Part shown: positions 53,339 through 62,967 of the stretch, piece by piece
Layout: every line of letters starts with the position of its first letter
Numbering within the stretch: position 1 is the first letter of the stretch
Assembly (NCBI RefSeq): GCF_044597725.1
Contig: NZ_CP139003.1
Span: 806,001-870,000 of the forward strand
Length of the DNA: 64,000 nucleotides
From: Bermanella sp044597725
Lineage (GTDB): Bacteria > Pseudomonadota > Gammaproteobacteria > Pseudomonadales > Oceanobacteraceae
Direction: 5' to 3'
Position numbers and translations under genes: made by a program
Notes under the pieces: generated by a model
Told to the model about the DNA's origin: nothing
The model's database searches: none
Seen by the model: the letters and a program-made list of their open reading frames with translations, nothing else

Positions 53339-54142
53339 ATGGGCTATCAGGAACAAAGTATCGTTTTGATTACAGGTGCCGCTAGTGGTCTAGGTTTGGC
53401 GTTAACGCAAATCTACGTAGCGAAAGGGCACCATGTGATTATGGTGGATATCCAAGCCGATCAATTACACCAAGAGTCGGCTCAGTTAGGTGGGCAAACC
53501 ACACCGTTAGTGGCGGATATTACAGATCAAACTGCCATTGATCAGCTTGTGTATAAAATCCATGCTGATTTTGGGCGCTTGGATACGTTAATTAATAATG
53601 CTGGTATTACCCATCGATCACTGGTTGAGAATACAGATAACAAAGTGTTCGCTAAAGTTATGGATGTTGATTATCACGGCCCTGTTAACCTCGCTGTGGC
53701 TGCTTTGCCATTATTAAAGCAGTGCAAGGGTAGCATTATCAATATCGGTTCTATGGCGGGTTGGATGCCTGTATTGGGGCGTGCCGGTTATTGCGCGGCT
53801 AAAAGTGCGTTGCATCAGTTCTTTGAGGTTTTAAGGTGCGAATTGAAGCAATATGGTGTTCATATACTTATGGTTTACCCAAGTTTTTTAGATACGCCTA
53901 TTGAAACAAACGCATTATCGGGCAGTGGTGAAAAAGCTACGCATAAACGTAGCACCGTCGGAAACATGGGGTCGGCGATTGATACTGCCGAACTTATTTA
54001 TAAATACCACCAGTTATCTAAACCCAGGCTTTTCCCCGATCGCATGACATTTTTAGCATCAATTTTATATAAGTTAGCGCCTGATTTTTTTTTAAGAAAA
54101 ATGATGAAGAAATTTTCTAGCGAGTTATCACAAACAAAATAG
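53339..54142 (+). CDS. short-chain dehydrogenase/reductase
   Basis: The 267 residues show the classical SDR pattern: TGAASGLG nucleotide-binding motif near the N-terminus, NNAGIT, the catalytic Ser in NIGSMAG, and the YCAAK pair of Tyr and Lys. A D at the end of strand 2 (VIMVDIQ) favours NAD over NADP. The substrate is not predictable. It is the first gene of a four-gene run on one strand (52, 3 and 28 bases apart), so it probably begins an operon. Confidence 0.9.
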   Translation: MGYQEQSIVLITGAASGLGLALTQIYVAKGHHVIMVDIQADQLHQESAQLGGQTTPLVADITDQTAIDQLVYKIHADFGRLDTLINNAGITHRSLVENTDNKVFAKVMDVDYHGPVNLAVAALPLLKQCKGSIINIGSMAGWMPVLGRAGYCAAKSALHQFFEVLRCELKQYGVHILMVYPSFLDTPIETNALSGSGEKATHKRSTVGNMGSAIDTAELIYKYHQLSKPRLFPDRMTFLASILYKLAPDFFLRKMMKKFSSELSQTK

Positions 54143-54194
54143 CGTATACATACGCAGTATAATAATAAAAATATAAACAGAGTGGGTAGTGGTG

Positions 54195-55118
54195 ATGGAA
54201 CCAGTCTCAATAAATTTCAATCCAGAAAGTTTAATGGCGTTAAATGTGATTATCGCCATTATGATGTTTGGGGTCTCGTTAGAGTTAGCCCCTAAAGATT
54301 TTAAACGCGTATTAAAAGCCCCCAAAGCGCCTATTCTTGGTTTGCTCATTCAATTCCTTATATTGCCGTTTGTCACCTGCATGGTCACTTGGTGGCTAAA
54401 TATCGATCCTATATTAGCAATGGGAATGATTTTAGTAGCCTCATGCCCAGGCGGTACGTTCTCAAATATTATGACTTGGATGGCAAAAGGTAATGTCGCC
54501 GTCAGCGTTAGTATGACAGGTGTATCGAGCCTAGCCGCGAGCTTTATGACACCGTTTAATTTTGCTCTTTATGCGTGGCTCAACCCTAATACACGTAGTT
54601 TATTAACCGAGATTAGCATTGATCCTATCAGTCTTTTGTTACTCGTAACCTTGGTTCTAGGCGTGCCGCTTATTTTAGGGATGTTCGTAGGGCAACGTTT
54701 TCCAACGCTATCTCGTAAAGTCGAAAAACCATTACGGATTAGTGCGTTGCTTATTATGCTTGCTTTAGCAGGTATCGCATTTGCTAAAAATACAGATCAA
54801 TTTTTGCAATATTTTGATTTGTTCTTTTTACTTGTTGTTGCCCATAACGGCCTTGCTCTATTGTTAGGTTATGGCGGTGCGTACTTAACTGGGTTACCAG
54901 AATCGCAAAGACGGGCAATTTCATTAGAAGTGGGCATTCAAAATGGTGCCCTTGCGTTACTCATCATTTTTACTTTCTTTCCACAAGCTTCAGGTATGTT
55001 ACTGATTGCTGCATTCTGGGGTGTCTGGCATCTCGTTAGTGGACTAATTCTTTCAAGTATATGGGCTCGCATTCCTTGTGAAAATCATGAGCAGAATACA
55101 AAAACGGTTGAGGCATAG
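54195..55118 (+). CDS. bile acid:sodium symporter (BASS) family transporter
   Basis: The 307 residues form about nine or ten membrane helices. The segments MFGVSLELAPKDFKR and ASCPGGTFSNIMTWMAKGNVAVSV match the BASS family (SBF), where the latter lines the sodium/substrate site. Bacterial members move organic anions such as bile acids, pantothenate or keto acids; the substrate here is not known. The ATG at 54195 is chosen over preceding GTG codons. The next gene starts 3 bases after the stop. Confidence 0.85.
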   Translation: MEPVSINFNPESLMALNVIIAIMMFGVSLELAPKDFKRVLKAPKAPILGLLIQFLILPFVTCMVTWWLNIDPILAMGMILVASCPGGTFSNIMTWMAKGNVAVSVSMTGVSSLAASFMTPFNFALYAWLNPNTRSLLTEISIDPISLLLLVTLVLGVPLILGMFVGQRFPTLSRKVEKPLRISALLIMLALAGIAFAKNTDQFLQYFDLFFLLVVAHNGLALLLGYGGAYLTGLPESQRRAISLEVGIQNGALALLIIFTFFPQASGMLLIAAFWGVWHLVSGLILSSIWARIPCENHEQNTKTVEA

Positions 55119-55121
55119 GCA

Positions 55122-55865
55122 GTGGAATTACTTTGGCTTTTATTTGGTTTAATTATTCTACTGGCATATACCCTAGAGGCTGTAACGGGTTTTGGCAGTA
55201 TCGTTATTGCGTTGTCTTTGGGTGTTCTATTTTTACCCTTTGATAAATTGTTACCGATTTTAGTGTGCTTGAACATATGTATGACCAGTGTTTTAGCATT
55301 CAAGAATAGACGCAATATTGATAAATCACTGCTTATAAAGGTGATTATGCCGGGTATGTTATTTGGTACTTTGACGGGCTATTTTATAGCGCCTTATTTA
55401 AATGATGTATTCATGAAGCAAGCATTTGGTATTTTAATCGTTTGGTTCTCTGCTCGTGAATTGTGGCGTTTATATCACCGTCATCAAGATAAGATTAGAC
55501 CGTTATGGAAAACACGGGTCATAACTTATGGTGCGGGTATTACCCATGGCTTATTCGCTAGTGGTGGCCCATTGCTGGTTTATGCTGTAGCAGGAACACA
55601 AATTAATAAGGCACGTTTTCGCGCAACCATGGTGTTTGTTTGGTTTAGCATGAATGCGTTATTAACATTCGCTTTTATTGTTGATGGCTCATTACAACCA
55701 GTGCTTATCAATGTTTTGTTTTATATCCCCGTATTATTTATTGCCGTGATGCTAGGCAATTACTTGCATGAGCGAGTTGATGAGCGGCACTTCAAGATAG
55801 GAGTGTACTGCCTGCTATTGCTTACGGGCATTGTTCTAATTATAAGCCGATATCTTGTGGCCTAG
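55122..55865 (+). CDS. TauE/SafE-family membrane protein (GTG start)
   Basis: The 247 residues have about seven or eight hydrophobic helices and the typical two-half pattern: AVTGFGSIVIALSLGVLFLP near the N-terminus and GITHGLFASGGPLLVYAV in the second half. The family exports sulfite, sulfoacetate and other organosulfur anions, but many members are unassigned. GAGG stands 8 bases before the GTG. It lies between the BASS transporter and the amidohydrolase. Confidence 0.85.
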   Translation: MELLWLLFGLIILLAYTLEAVTGFGSIVIALSLGVLFLPFDKLLPILVCLNICMTSVLAFKNRRNIDKSLLIKVIMPGMLFGTLTGYFIAPYLNDVFMKQAFGILIVWFSARELWRLYHRHQDKIRPLWKTRVITYGAGITHGLFASGGPLLVYAVAGTQINKARFRATMVFVWFSMNALLTFAFIVDGSLQPVLINVLFYIPVLFIAVMLGNYLHERVDERHFKIGVYCLLLLTGIVLIISRYLVA

Positions 55866-55893
55866 TTATAGGATCAGTAGGAGTAAAATAATA

Positions 55894-57648
55894 ATGTTCG
55901 ACATTCTAATAAAAAACGGCACCTACTTTGATGGAAGCAAAGAGCCGGGCAAACTAAAAGATGTAGCAATTAATAATGGGCGGGTTGTCGCCGTCGAGGC
56001 CAATATAGATGCATCGAAAGCAAAGCACGTAATAGATGCTCAAGGTAAGTGGGTTGCACCGGGATTCTTAGAAATTCATAGTCATTATGATGCAGAGATT
56101 ATCGCCGCACCTGCACTTAAAGAATCGGTAAGACATGGTGTAACAACGGTTGCTATTGGCTCTTGTTCAATTTCTATGGTTAATGCAGAACCTGAAGACT
56201 GCTCTGATTTATTTACACGGGTTGAAGCTGTGCCCCGTGAAGCGGTTTTACCAATACTCTTCGACAAGAAGAAGTGGAAAGATGCAAAAGGCTATAAGGA
56301 CTTTTATCAGCAGCATAGTCTGGGCCCTAACGCATGCTCATTTATCGGTCACAGTGATATAAGAGTGGCTGCAATGGGGATCGACCGCGCAACCAGTGAT
56401 GTGACGCCAACTGAAGAAGAAATGCGAACTATGGAGCGCATGTTGGAAGAAGCGTTGGATAATGGTTGTATGGGGTTATCCATGATGACCACTAAACTGG
56501 ATAAGCTCGATGGTGACAGGGCTTGGTCTCGCCCCTTGCCATCAACCTACTCTACATGGTGGGAATTTAAACGTTTATTTAAAATATTACGACGCCGCAA
56601 TGCTATTTTACAGGGCGCACCAGACGCAGTAAAAAAAGTAAATGTTTTTGGTTTTCTGTGGCAGGCTCATGGGTTGTTTAGGCGCCCAATGAAAGTGACC
56701 ATGCTCACTGCTTTGGATTTAAAATCCAATCCATTGCTACCCTATATTACTCGGGTAAGTGGCTTTATTGCTAATAAGATATTACGGGGTAATTTTAAAT
56801 GGCAAACCTTATCCGCCCCCTTTACCATTCATCTTGAAGGGCTTGAAGTGAATGCCTTTGAGGAATTCGAAACTGGTGCCGAACTGCGAGACATGATGAA
56901 AGATGAAGATGCACTTTATGAGCGTATCAACGATCCTGAATTTCGCGCTGCGTTTAAGAAACACGTATCTGAAATATTCACGGTTGGGTTATGGCACCGT
57001 GATTTTAGTGATGGCTGGATAACTGACTGCCCAGATCAATCTATGATTGGTAAGAACTTTGAAGAAGTTGGAAATGAATATGGTGTTGATCCAGTTGATG
57101 CGTTTTTCGATTTAGCGACAAAGTATCGGGCTAAATTGAAGTGGAAAACAAACTATGGCAATCATCGCCCTCATATCATGCATAAATTATTAGCCAGCCC
57201 ATTTACGCATGTTGGCTTCGGCGATAGTGGCGCGCATATTCGCTCATTAGCCATGTATAATTTTCCATTGCGGTTGTTAAAGTATGTGCGTGATGCTGAG
57301 CAACAAGGTAAACCCTTCATGACCACGGCAGAAGGCATTAATAAGCTGACTGCTGATTTGGCCGATTGGTTTGGATTAGACGCAGGCCATATTCGTGTGG
57401 GTGACAGAGCCGATGTTGTCATTATTAATCCACAAGGTCTTAACGATGATATTGATGCTATAGCCGAAGCCCCCATGGAAGGCTTTAATATTGATAGACT
57501 AGTGAAGCGTAATGATGACGCCGTTGATGCAACCATTATTAATGGCAAACTTGCATATAGTCGGTGGTCAGGGTTTGCTGATGATCTTGGGCAGGTTCAA
57601 GGTTATGGGCAGTTTTTACACAACCGTTACGTTGAGGGAGTTAATTAA
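55894..57648 (+). CDS. amidohydrolase, N-acyl-D-amino-acid deacylase-like
   Basis: The 584 residues fit the D-aminoacylase/D-hydantoinase branch of the amidohydrolase fold: N-terminal beta-sandwich part (FDILIKNGTYFDGSKEPG), metal-binding EIHSHYDAE (HxH), GHSDIRVAAMG, FGDSGAHIRS with the catalytic Asp, and a final GDRADVVIINP. Length is longer than typical D-aminoacylases (about 480-500), with extra sequence in the middle. AGTAGGAG precedes the ATG at 55894. Context with two transporters and an SDR suggests breakdown of an imported N-acylated compound; substrate unknown. Confidence 0.82.
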   Translation: MFDILIKNGTYFDGSKEPGKLKDVAINNGRVVAVEANIDASKAKHVIDAQGKWVAPGFLEIHSHYDAEIIAAPALKESVRHGVTTVAIGSCSISMVNAEPEDCSDLFTRVEAVPREAVLPILFDKKKWKDAKGYKDFYQQHSLGPNACSFIGHSDIRVAAMGIDRATSDVTPTEEEMRTMERMLEEALDNGCMGLSMMTTKLDKLDGDRAWSRPLPSTYSTWWEFKRLFKILRRRNAILQGAPDAVKKVNVFGFLWQAHGLFRRPMKVTMLTALDLKSNPLLPYITRVSGFIANKILRGNFKWQTLSAPFTIHLEGLEVNAFEEFETGAELRDMMKDEDALYERINDPEFRAAFKKHVSEIFTVGLWHRDFSDGWITDCPDQSMIGKNFEEVGNEYGVDPVDAFFDLATKYRAKLKWKTNYGNHRPHIMHKLLASPFTHVGFGDSGAHIRSLAMYNFPLRLLKYVRDAEQQGKPFMTTAEGINKLTADLADWFGLDAGHIRVGDRADVVIINPQGLNDDIDAIAEAPMEGFNIDRLVKRNDDAVDATIINGKLAYSRWSGFADDLGQVQGYGQFLHNRYVEGVN

Positions 57649-57672
57649 TACTCTTCAACGTTAAGCAAACAT

Positions 57673-57710
57673 AAAAAAGCCGCATCTAATAAAATAGATG
57701 CGGCTTTTTT
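57673..57710. terminator. bidirectional terminator between amidohydrolase and valS
   Basis: A perfect 16-bp stem, AAAAAAGCCGCATCTA with TAGATGCGGCTTTTTT, has a 6-base loop. The A-run and T-run make it work on both strands for these convergent genes. Confidence 0.97.
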
Positions 57711-57727
57711 GTATTAGCACTGAGAAA

Positions 57728-60595
57728 TTAAAGTGCTTTAATAGCTTCTAACTGTTCATTTAATTTGGCTTGAGTGCCTTCATAGTCGGCCAGTTTTGCT
57801 TTCTCTTTCTCGATAACGTCAGCGGGTGCTTTGTCTACAAACTTAGGGTTATTAAGCTTGCCACTCACACGTTCTAACTCTTTTTGGTTTTTTTCAATGG
57901 CTTTATTTAAGCGGTTAATTTCGGCATCGGTATCAATATTGCCAGCCATGGGAATTAAAACTTCCATTTCACCTACCAATGCGGTGGACGAAAGTGGTGC
58001 TTTATCCCCTGGATTTAGCCAAGTGATATCTTCAAGTTTAGCCAAGTTTTTCAAGAAACTTTGATTGCCTTCAAGGCGACGTTGGTCATCTTGATTACCG
58101 TCTTTGAAGAAACACTTAACGGGTTTACCCGGTCCAATGCCCATGTCTGCGCGGATGTTACGAATACCCGTGATGACACCTTTTAACCACTCAATATCAA
58201 TGTCTGCTTGAGCATCAATTTTCGCTTCATCGGCTTTGGGGTATTGCGCTAGCATGATGGTATCGCCCGATTTACCGGCGATGGGTCCAATAGTTTGCCA
58301 AATTTCTTCGGTAATGTACGGCATCATTGGATGGGATAAGCGCAAAATTGCTTCCAGTACATTAACCAAAGTACGGCGTGTACCGCGCTTTTGTGCGTCG
58401 CTGGCATTGTCATCCCACAGTACAGGTTTAGAAAGTTCTAAATACCAATCACAGTACTCGTTCCAAACAAATTCATAGATAGCTTGCGCTGCATGGTCAA
58501 AGCGATATCCTTCTAGTGCATCAACAACGGTTTTTTCAGCTTGCTGTAAGCGAGAAATAATCCAGCGATCAGCTAAAGAAAGCTCAACCTCACCGTTATT
58601 CAAATCATCAATTTGCGCTGGTGTGAGTGATACGCCTTCTTCTTGTTCTACATTCATTAGAACGTAGCGCGTTGCATTCCAAAGCTTATTGCAGAAGTTG
58701 CGGTAGCCTTCTAAGCGACTCATATCAAACTTAATATCGCGACCGGTAGACGCCAATGACAAGAAGGTGAAACGCAATGCATCTGTACCATAGGCGGCAA
58801 TCCCTTCAGGGAAGTGCTTGCGAGTTTGCTTCTCAATTTTTGCCGCCATTTGTGGCTGCATCATTCCGCCAGTGCGTTTTTCTACTAGGTTTTCTAGTTC
58901 AATACCATCGATGATATCTAAGGGGTCCAATACATTACCCTTGGACTTAGACATTTTTTGGCCTTCCTGATCACGTACCAAACCGTGTACATAGACGGTT
59001 TTAAATGGCACTTCACCGGTGAACTTAAGGGTCATCATGATCATGCGCGCAACCCAGAAGAAAATAATATCGAAACCCGTGACCAAAACATCGGTGGGGT
59101 GGAAGGTTTTTAGTTCAGGTGTTTGTTCGGGCCAGCCTAAGGTAGAGAATGTCCATAGGGCCGAACTAAACCATGTATCTAATACGTCTTCGTCTTGATT
59201 TAGAACCACGTCATCATCAAGGTTATTGTCTTTGCGTACCTCCGCTTCGCTGCGACCCACATAAGCATTACCCTGGTCGTCATACCAAGCAGGAATGCGG
59301 TGCCCCCACCAAAGCTGACGAGAAATACACCAGTCTTGTAAGTCGCGCATCCAAGAGAAGTACATGTTCTCGTAGCTCTTGGGTACAAACTCAATATCGC
59401 CTTTTTCTACCGCTTCGATGGCAGGTTTGGCTAAGCTTTCGACGCGTACATACCACTGGTCAGTAAGCATGGGCTCAATTACTACGCCACCGCGATCACC
59501 ATAGGGTACGGTGAGATCGTGGTCTTTGACTTCGTCCAATAAACCGAGCTCATCAAGCTTGGCAACAATCGCTTTACGGGCTTCGAATCGGTCTAGACCC
59601 ATAAACTCTTGCGGCAGTTCGGTGCTGTATACATCGCTAGATTCACCTTTACTATCAAAAACTTCAGCTTGGCTGCGAATTTCAGCGTTGTAAGTCAGTA
59701 CATTGATCATGGGGAGATTATTGCGTTTGCCCACTTCATAGTCATTGAAATCGTGGGCAGGTGTAATTTTTACACACCCTGTGCCTTTTTCCATATCGGC
59801 ATGTTCATCTGCAACAATGGGGATGCGACGACCAACAAGAGGTAGTTCGATCTCTTTACCAATTATATCTTTGTACCGCGGGTCTTCAGCATTAACCGCT
59901 ACACCTGTGTCCCCTAACATTGTTTCAGGACGGGTAGTGGCAACCACGATATAGTTTGCACCGCTGGCCGTAGTGGCACCATCGGCTAACGGATAGCGGA
60001 AGTGCCACATGTGGCCTTTTTTATCTTTGTTCTCTACTTCTAGGTCAGAAATAGCGGTGTGGAGTTTGGGGTCCCAGTTAACGAGACGTTTCCCACGATA
60101 AATGAGGTCTTCTTTATATAAACGAACAAAAACTTCTTGCACTGCGTTACTTAGGCCATCATCCATGGTGAAGCGTTCTCGGCTCCAGTCTACTGATGAG
60201 CCCAAGCGGCGAATTTGCTGGGTGATGGTACCACCGCTTTGTTCTTTCCAATCCCAAACTTTATCGAGAAATTTTTCACGGCCTAATTCTTTACGGTCTA
60301 TACCTTGTGCGGCTAACTGACGTTCAACTACCATCTGCGTGGCAATACCGGCGTGATCTGTGCCTGGTTGCCACAAGGTGTTTTTGCCCTTCATGCGGTT
60401 GTAGCGCACCATGCAGTCCATTACGGCGTTGTTGAAGCCGTGACCCATGTGCAGTGAGCCAGTGACATTTGGCGGTGGTATCATGATACAGAAACTATCG
60501 TCACCACCTTGCGGAGCAAAATAGCCTTTGTTTTCCCAAGTCTGATACCACGATTTCTCAATTTCTTGAGGCTGATATGTCTTATCCATCGCCAT
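57728..60595 (-). CDS. valS: valyl-tRNA synthetase
   Basis: ValRS charges tRNA-Val and edits threonine. The 955-residue class I enzyme has the HIGH-type motif (PPNVTGSLHMGHG), the CP1 editing domain, KMSKS (QKMSKSKGNVLDP) and a C-terminal coiled coil rich in Lys/Glu. An AGGTGG site lies 9 bases before the ATG at 60595; a second ATG at 60589 is also possible. holC lies upstream on the same strand, as in Pseudomonas and E. coli (holC-valS). Confidence 0.98.
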   Translation of the reverse strand: MAMDKTYQPQEIEKSWYQTWENKGYFAPQGGDDSFCIMIPPPNVTGSLHMGHGFNNAVMDCMVRYNRMKGKNTLWQPGTDHAGIATQMVVERQLAAQGIDRKELGREKFLDKVWDWKEQSGGTITQQIRRLGSSVDWSRERFTMDDGLSNAVQEVFVRLYKEDLIYRGKRLVNWDPKLHTAISDLEVENKDKKGHMWHFRYPLADGATTASGANYIVVATTRPETMLGDTGVAVNAEDPRYKDIIGKEIELPLVGRRIPIVADEHADMEKGTGCVKITPAHDFNDYEVGKRNNLPMINVLTYNAEIRSQAEVFDSKGESSDVYSTELPQEFMGLDRFEARKAIVAKLDELGLLDEVKDHDLTVPYGDRGGVVIEPMLTDQWYVRVESLAKPAIEAVEKGDIEFVPKSYENMYFSWMRDLQDWCISRQLWWGHRIPAWYDDQGNAYVGRSEAEVRKDNNLDDDVVLNQDEDVLDTWFSSALWTFSTLGWPEQTPELKTFHPTDVLVTGFDIIFFWVARMIMMTLKFTGEVPFKTVYVHGLVRDQEGQKMSKSKGNVLDPLDIIDGIELENLVEKRTGGMMQPQMAAKIEKQTRKHFPEGIAAYGTDALRFTFLSLASTGRDIKFDMSRLEGYRNFCNKLWNATRYVLMNVEQEEGVSLTPAQIDDLNNGEVELSLADRWIISRLQQAEKTVVDALEGYRFDHAAQAIYEFVWNEYCDWYLELSKPVLWDDNASDAQKRGTRRTLVNVLEAILRLSHPMMPYITEEIWQTIGPIAGKSGDTIMLAQYPKADEAKIDAQADIDIEWLKGVITGIRNIRADMGIGPGKPVKCFFKDGNQDDQRRLEGNQSFLKNLAKLEDITWLNPGDKAPLSSTALVGEMEVLIPMAGNIDTDAEINRLNKAIEKNQKELERVSGKLNNPKFVDKAPADVIEKEKAKLADYEGTQAKLNEQLEAIKAL

Positions 60596-60677
60596 GCTAA
60601 CTTGCCACCTAAAATTTGCTGAAAAATGACCCAGATTATAGCGGGTTTTGCCTAGGCTGAGTAGGTGTAGAAAGTGG

Positions 60678-61109
60678 CTAGCCGCGTAAATCCCTATGAG
60701 TCACTTCATAGCCTCGGTCGCGGTAGAACTTATAATGCTGGCGCGACTGTTCAAGTATGGTCTCATCTTGGATGACAATCTCTAATACGCGCTCGAAGCG
60801 GCTAAAGAAACTGGGTTGGGGGCTGACTAAGTTAATAAGCACATCGAAATGATGGTTGGGATGCTCTTGCCAGCCTATTTGAATGGGAGCATGGGGAATC
60901 TCTTCATCACCCACTATGTTGTGTGGCAAGAACGCTTCGGGCTTGTATTGCCACATAAGCTTATCGAGTTTGCGGGCCGTGGTTTCATCGGCTACATGCA
61001 CGTATATCTGGCGGCCCTCTTTAAAGGCTTTTTCAGCAAGGCGGCACGCAAAGCTGTAGCGTGCTTTTTGTTGGGTATGGCCAAGAATGTAGAAGTCGAT
61101 GGAGGTCAT
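60678..61109 (-). CDS. holC: DNA polymerase III subunit chi
   Basis: Chi links the clamp loader (via psi) to SSB. The 143 residues match the family: the N-terminal SIDFYILG, a conserved ADETTARKLDKLMWQ and the C-terminal HYKFYRDRGYEVTHRD. It is upstream of valS by 82 bases on the same strand and probably co-transcribed. Confidence 0.93.
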   Translation of the reverse strand: MTSIDFYILGHTQQKARYSFACRLAEKAFKEGRQIYVHVADETTARKLDKLMWQYKPEAFLPHNIVGDEEIPHAPIQIGWQEHPNHHFDVLINLVSPQPSFFSRFERVLEIVIQDETILEQSRQHYKFYRDRGYEVTHRDLRG

Positions 61110-61299
61110 AAATTACCCGTGCCTTAGTGGCCTGCCAGTATAACCAGAGTCGCCAAGAACACCAAGTGCAGAGGAGGCTGAGCTATATAGCAAAATGTGA
61201 TAAACGGCAGCTGACTGGACAAAGTACCTATCAAGCAGTATAACCATGCGCGCCTGAATTTCGGTAGACTATAATATTAATAGGCAAAACAGGTTTAGT
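61110..61299. other. divergent intergenic region between holC and the acyltransferase gene
   Basis: This 190-base gap should hold promoters in both directions. A TATAAT at 61270-61275 faces the acyltransferase gene but has no clear -35. I see no repeats or RNA gene here. Confidence 0.4.
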
Positions 61300-61986
61300 A
61301 TGATTCGCTTAATACGTTTTTTATTAATGCTCACATTAAAATGTGTGTGCTTTGTATTTTATCGCTACCGCGTTGAGTGGCATAGTGAACATACGTTTAA
61401 GCATTTTAGAGACGTTAAACTCATTGTCTTTCTGAACCATACCAGCTTGTTTGAACCTTTATTTATCGGTGCCGCACCTATTCCTGTGCTATGGCGTTTA
61501 AGCGATGACCTACTTGCACCGGGGGCGGATATTACGCTTAACGATCGACCGATTGCAGGAAAAATTTACCATAGTTTGTTTCCCGGTCTTATTCCCATTA
61601 GTCGTAAAAAAGACGAGTCATGGCGTAATTTTATGCAGTTGGTAACCGATGATAATTTGGTGGCCATATTGCCCGAGGGGCGGATGAAGCGAAGTTCGGG
61701 GCTGGACAAACATGGTAAACCCATGACAGTACGTGGGGGCGTTGCCGATATCCTTGAAAAAAAACACACCGGTAATATCTTGTTTATTTATAGTGGTGGT
61801 TTACATCATGTTCAGTCCCCGGGGGATTGGCGACCAAAGGTATTTAAAACAATTAAAGCAAATTTACAGATCATTCCCATCCAAGAATACAAACAGAGTT
61901 TACCGTTTGAGTTTGGTCACGACTTTCGCGATGAAGTCGTGAAAGATATGCAAAAACGACTAGAGACCCATGTGCCGGTAGATTAA
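61300..61986 (+). CDS. PlsC-like acyltransferase
   Basis: The 228 residues have the glycerolphosphate acyltransferase motifs I (NHTSLFE, an H-x4-D/E type), and III (LPEGRMKR), and an N-terminal hydrophobic segment typical of membrane-associated PlsC proteins. It may make phosphatidic acid or modify another lipid; it is probably not the main PlsC, because the family has many accessory members. Its TAA overlaps the stop of the RimK-like gene on the other strand in TTAA. Confidence 0.78.
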   Translation: MIRLIRFLLMLTLKCVCFVFYRYRVEWHSEHTFKHFRDVKLIVFLNHTSLFEPLFIGAAPIPVLWRLSDDLLAPGADITLNDRPIAGKIYHSLFPGLIPISRKKDESWRNFMQLVTDDNLVAILPEGRMKRSSGLDKHGKPMTVRGGVADILEKKHTGNILFIYSGGLHHVQSPGDWRPKVFKTIKANLQIIPIQEYKQSLPFEFGHDFRDEVVKDMQKRLETHVPVD

Positions 61987-62966
61987 ATATTAGGCGCAGT
62001 AGGATTATCGATGAGGGTTTCGCTGGCAAATTCTTTTTGTGCAATTTCAACCCGAGTTAAAGCATCAGAATTTAAGAGGTGTTGATCAAGCCGTTCGATT
62101 TTTCTTAAGCGGTGTAATAATCCACAACCATTAGCAACCTGTATAGACAGCCCTGGCCGGGCATTTAATTCTAGTAGCATGGGCCCTTTTTCATAATCCA
62201 GTACCATGTCTGCACCTAAGTAACCTAGCTTCGCCACATCGTAGCAGCCCGACGCCAACACCAGTAGATCATGCCAGTGAGCCACTTTTAAATCACTAAG
62301 GGCTTGTCCTGTGTCGGGGTGAATAAGAATACTTTTTCCATATTGCACAGCATGTAACGGCTTGCCTGTGGCTATATCCAAGCCAACGCCTACCGCACCT
62401 TGGTGTAAGTTTGCTTTACCGTCGGATGCTCGGGTCGCCAATCGCATCATTGCCATAACCGGAAAACCTTTAAATACAATGACGCGAATATCAGGTACAC
62501 CTTCAAACGAATACGATGAAAACTGTGGGTCGAATGCGATTAAGTCTTCGATTATCGCCACATCTGGCACACCGCTTAAACTATAAAGCCCTGATAAAAT
62601 ATTCGATGCATGTCGTTGTAAGTCTTGCATACTTACAACTTGCCCACTGCTTTTGACAAAGTTATTTTCATCTAGACGGGTGAGTACCATAATCCCTTTA
62701 CCACCACTGCCTTTTGCGGGTTTGATGGCAAAGCCAGAGCAGCCTTCTAGCATATTTTTAAGATGCGACACATCATGCTGACTTTGTAATGTTGCGATGA
62801 GTCCAGGGGTAGTGATGTTGGCATTTTGTGCAAGTAACTTGGTTTGCAATTTATCATCTACCAGCGGGTATAAATGACGCGGATTATAGCGACTAATATA
62901 GTCGATATTGCGTTTGTTCATACCCAGTATGCCACGCCTTGTCAGCGTCCAAGGAAATGCAATCAT
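61983..62966 (-). CDS. RimK-like ATP-grasp protein (alpha-L-glutamate ligase-like)
   Basis: The 327 residues show ATP-grasp features: the N-terminal GILGMNKRNIDYISRYNPR, the KPAKGSGGKGIMVL nucleotide-binding loop, and the metal-binding end (MLLELNARPGLSIQVAN). RimK relatives add glutamate to proteins or small acceptors. In many proteobacteria this gene pairs with the 7TM 'inactive transglutaminase' gene and a retropepsin-like zinc protease; the first partner is present here. The gene starts one base after the upstream stop. Function is not established. Confidence 0.82.
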   Translation of the reverse strand: MIAFPWTLTRRGILGMNKRNIDYISRYNPRHLYPLVDDKLQTKLLAQNANITTPGLIATLQSQHDVSHLKNMLEGCSGFAIKPAKGSGGKGIMVLTRLDENNFVKSSGQVVSMQDLQRHASNILSGLYSLSGVPDVAIIEDLIAFDPQFSSYSFEGVPDIRVIVFKGFPVMAMMRLATRASDGKANLHQGAVGVGLDIATGKPLHAVQYGKSILIHPDTGQALSDLKVAHWHDLLVLASGCYDVAKLGYLGADMVLDYEKGPMLLELNARPGLSIQVANGCGLLHRLRKIERLDQHLLNSDALTRVEIAQKEFASETLIDNPTAPNI

Positions 62967-62967
62967 A

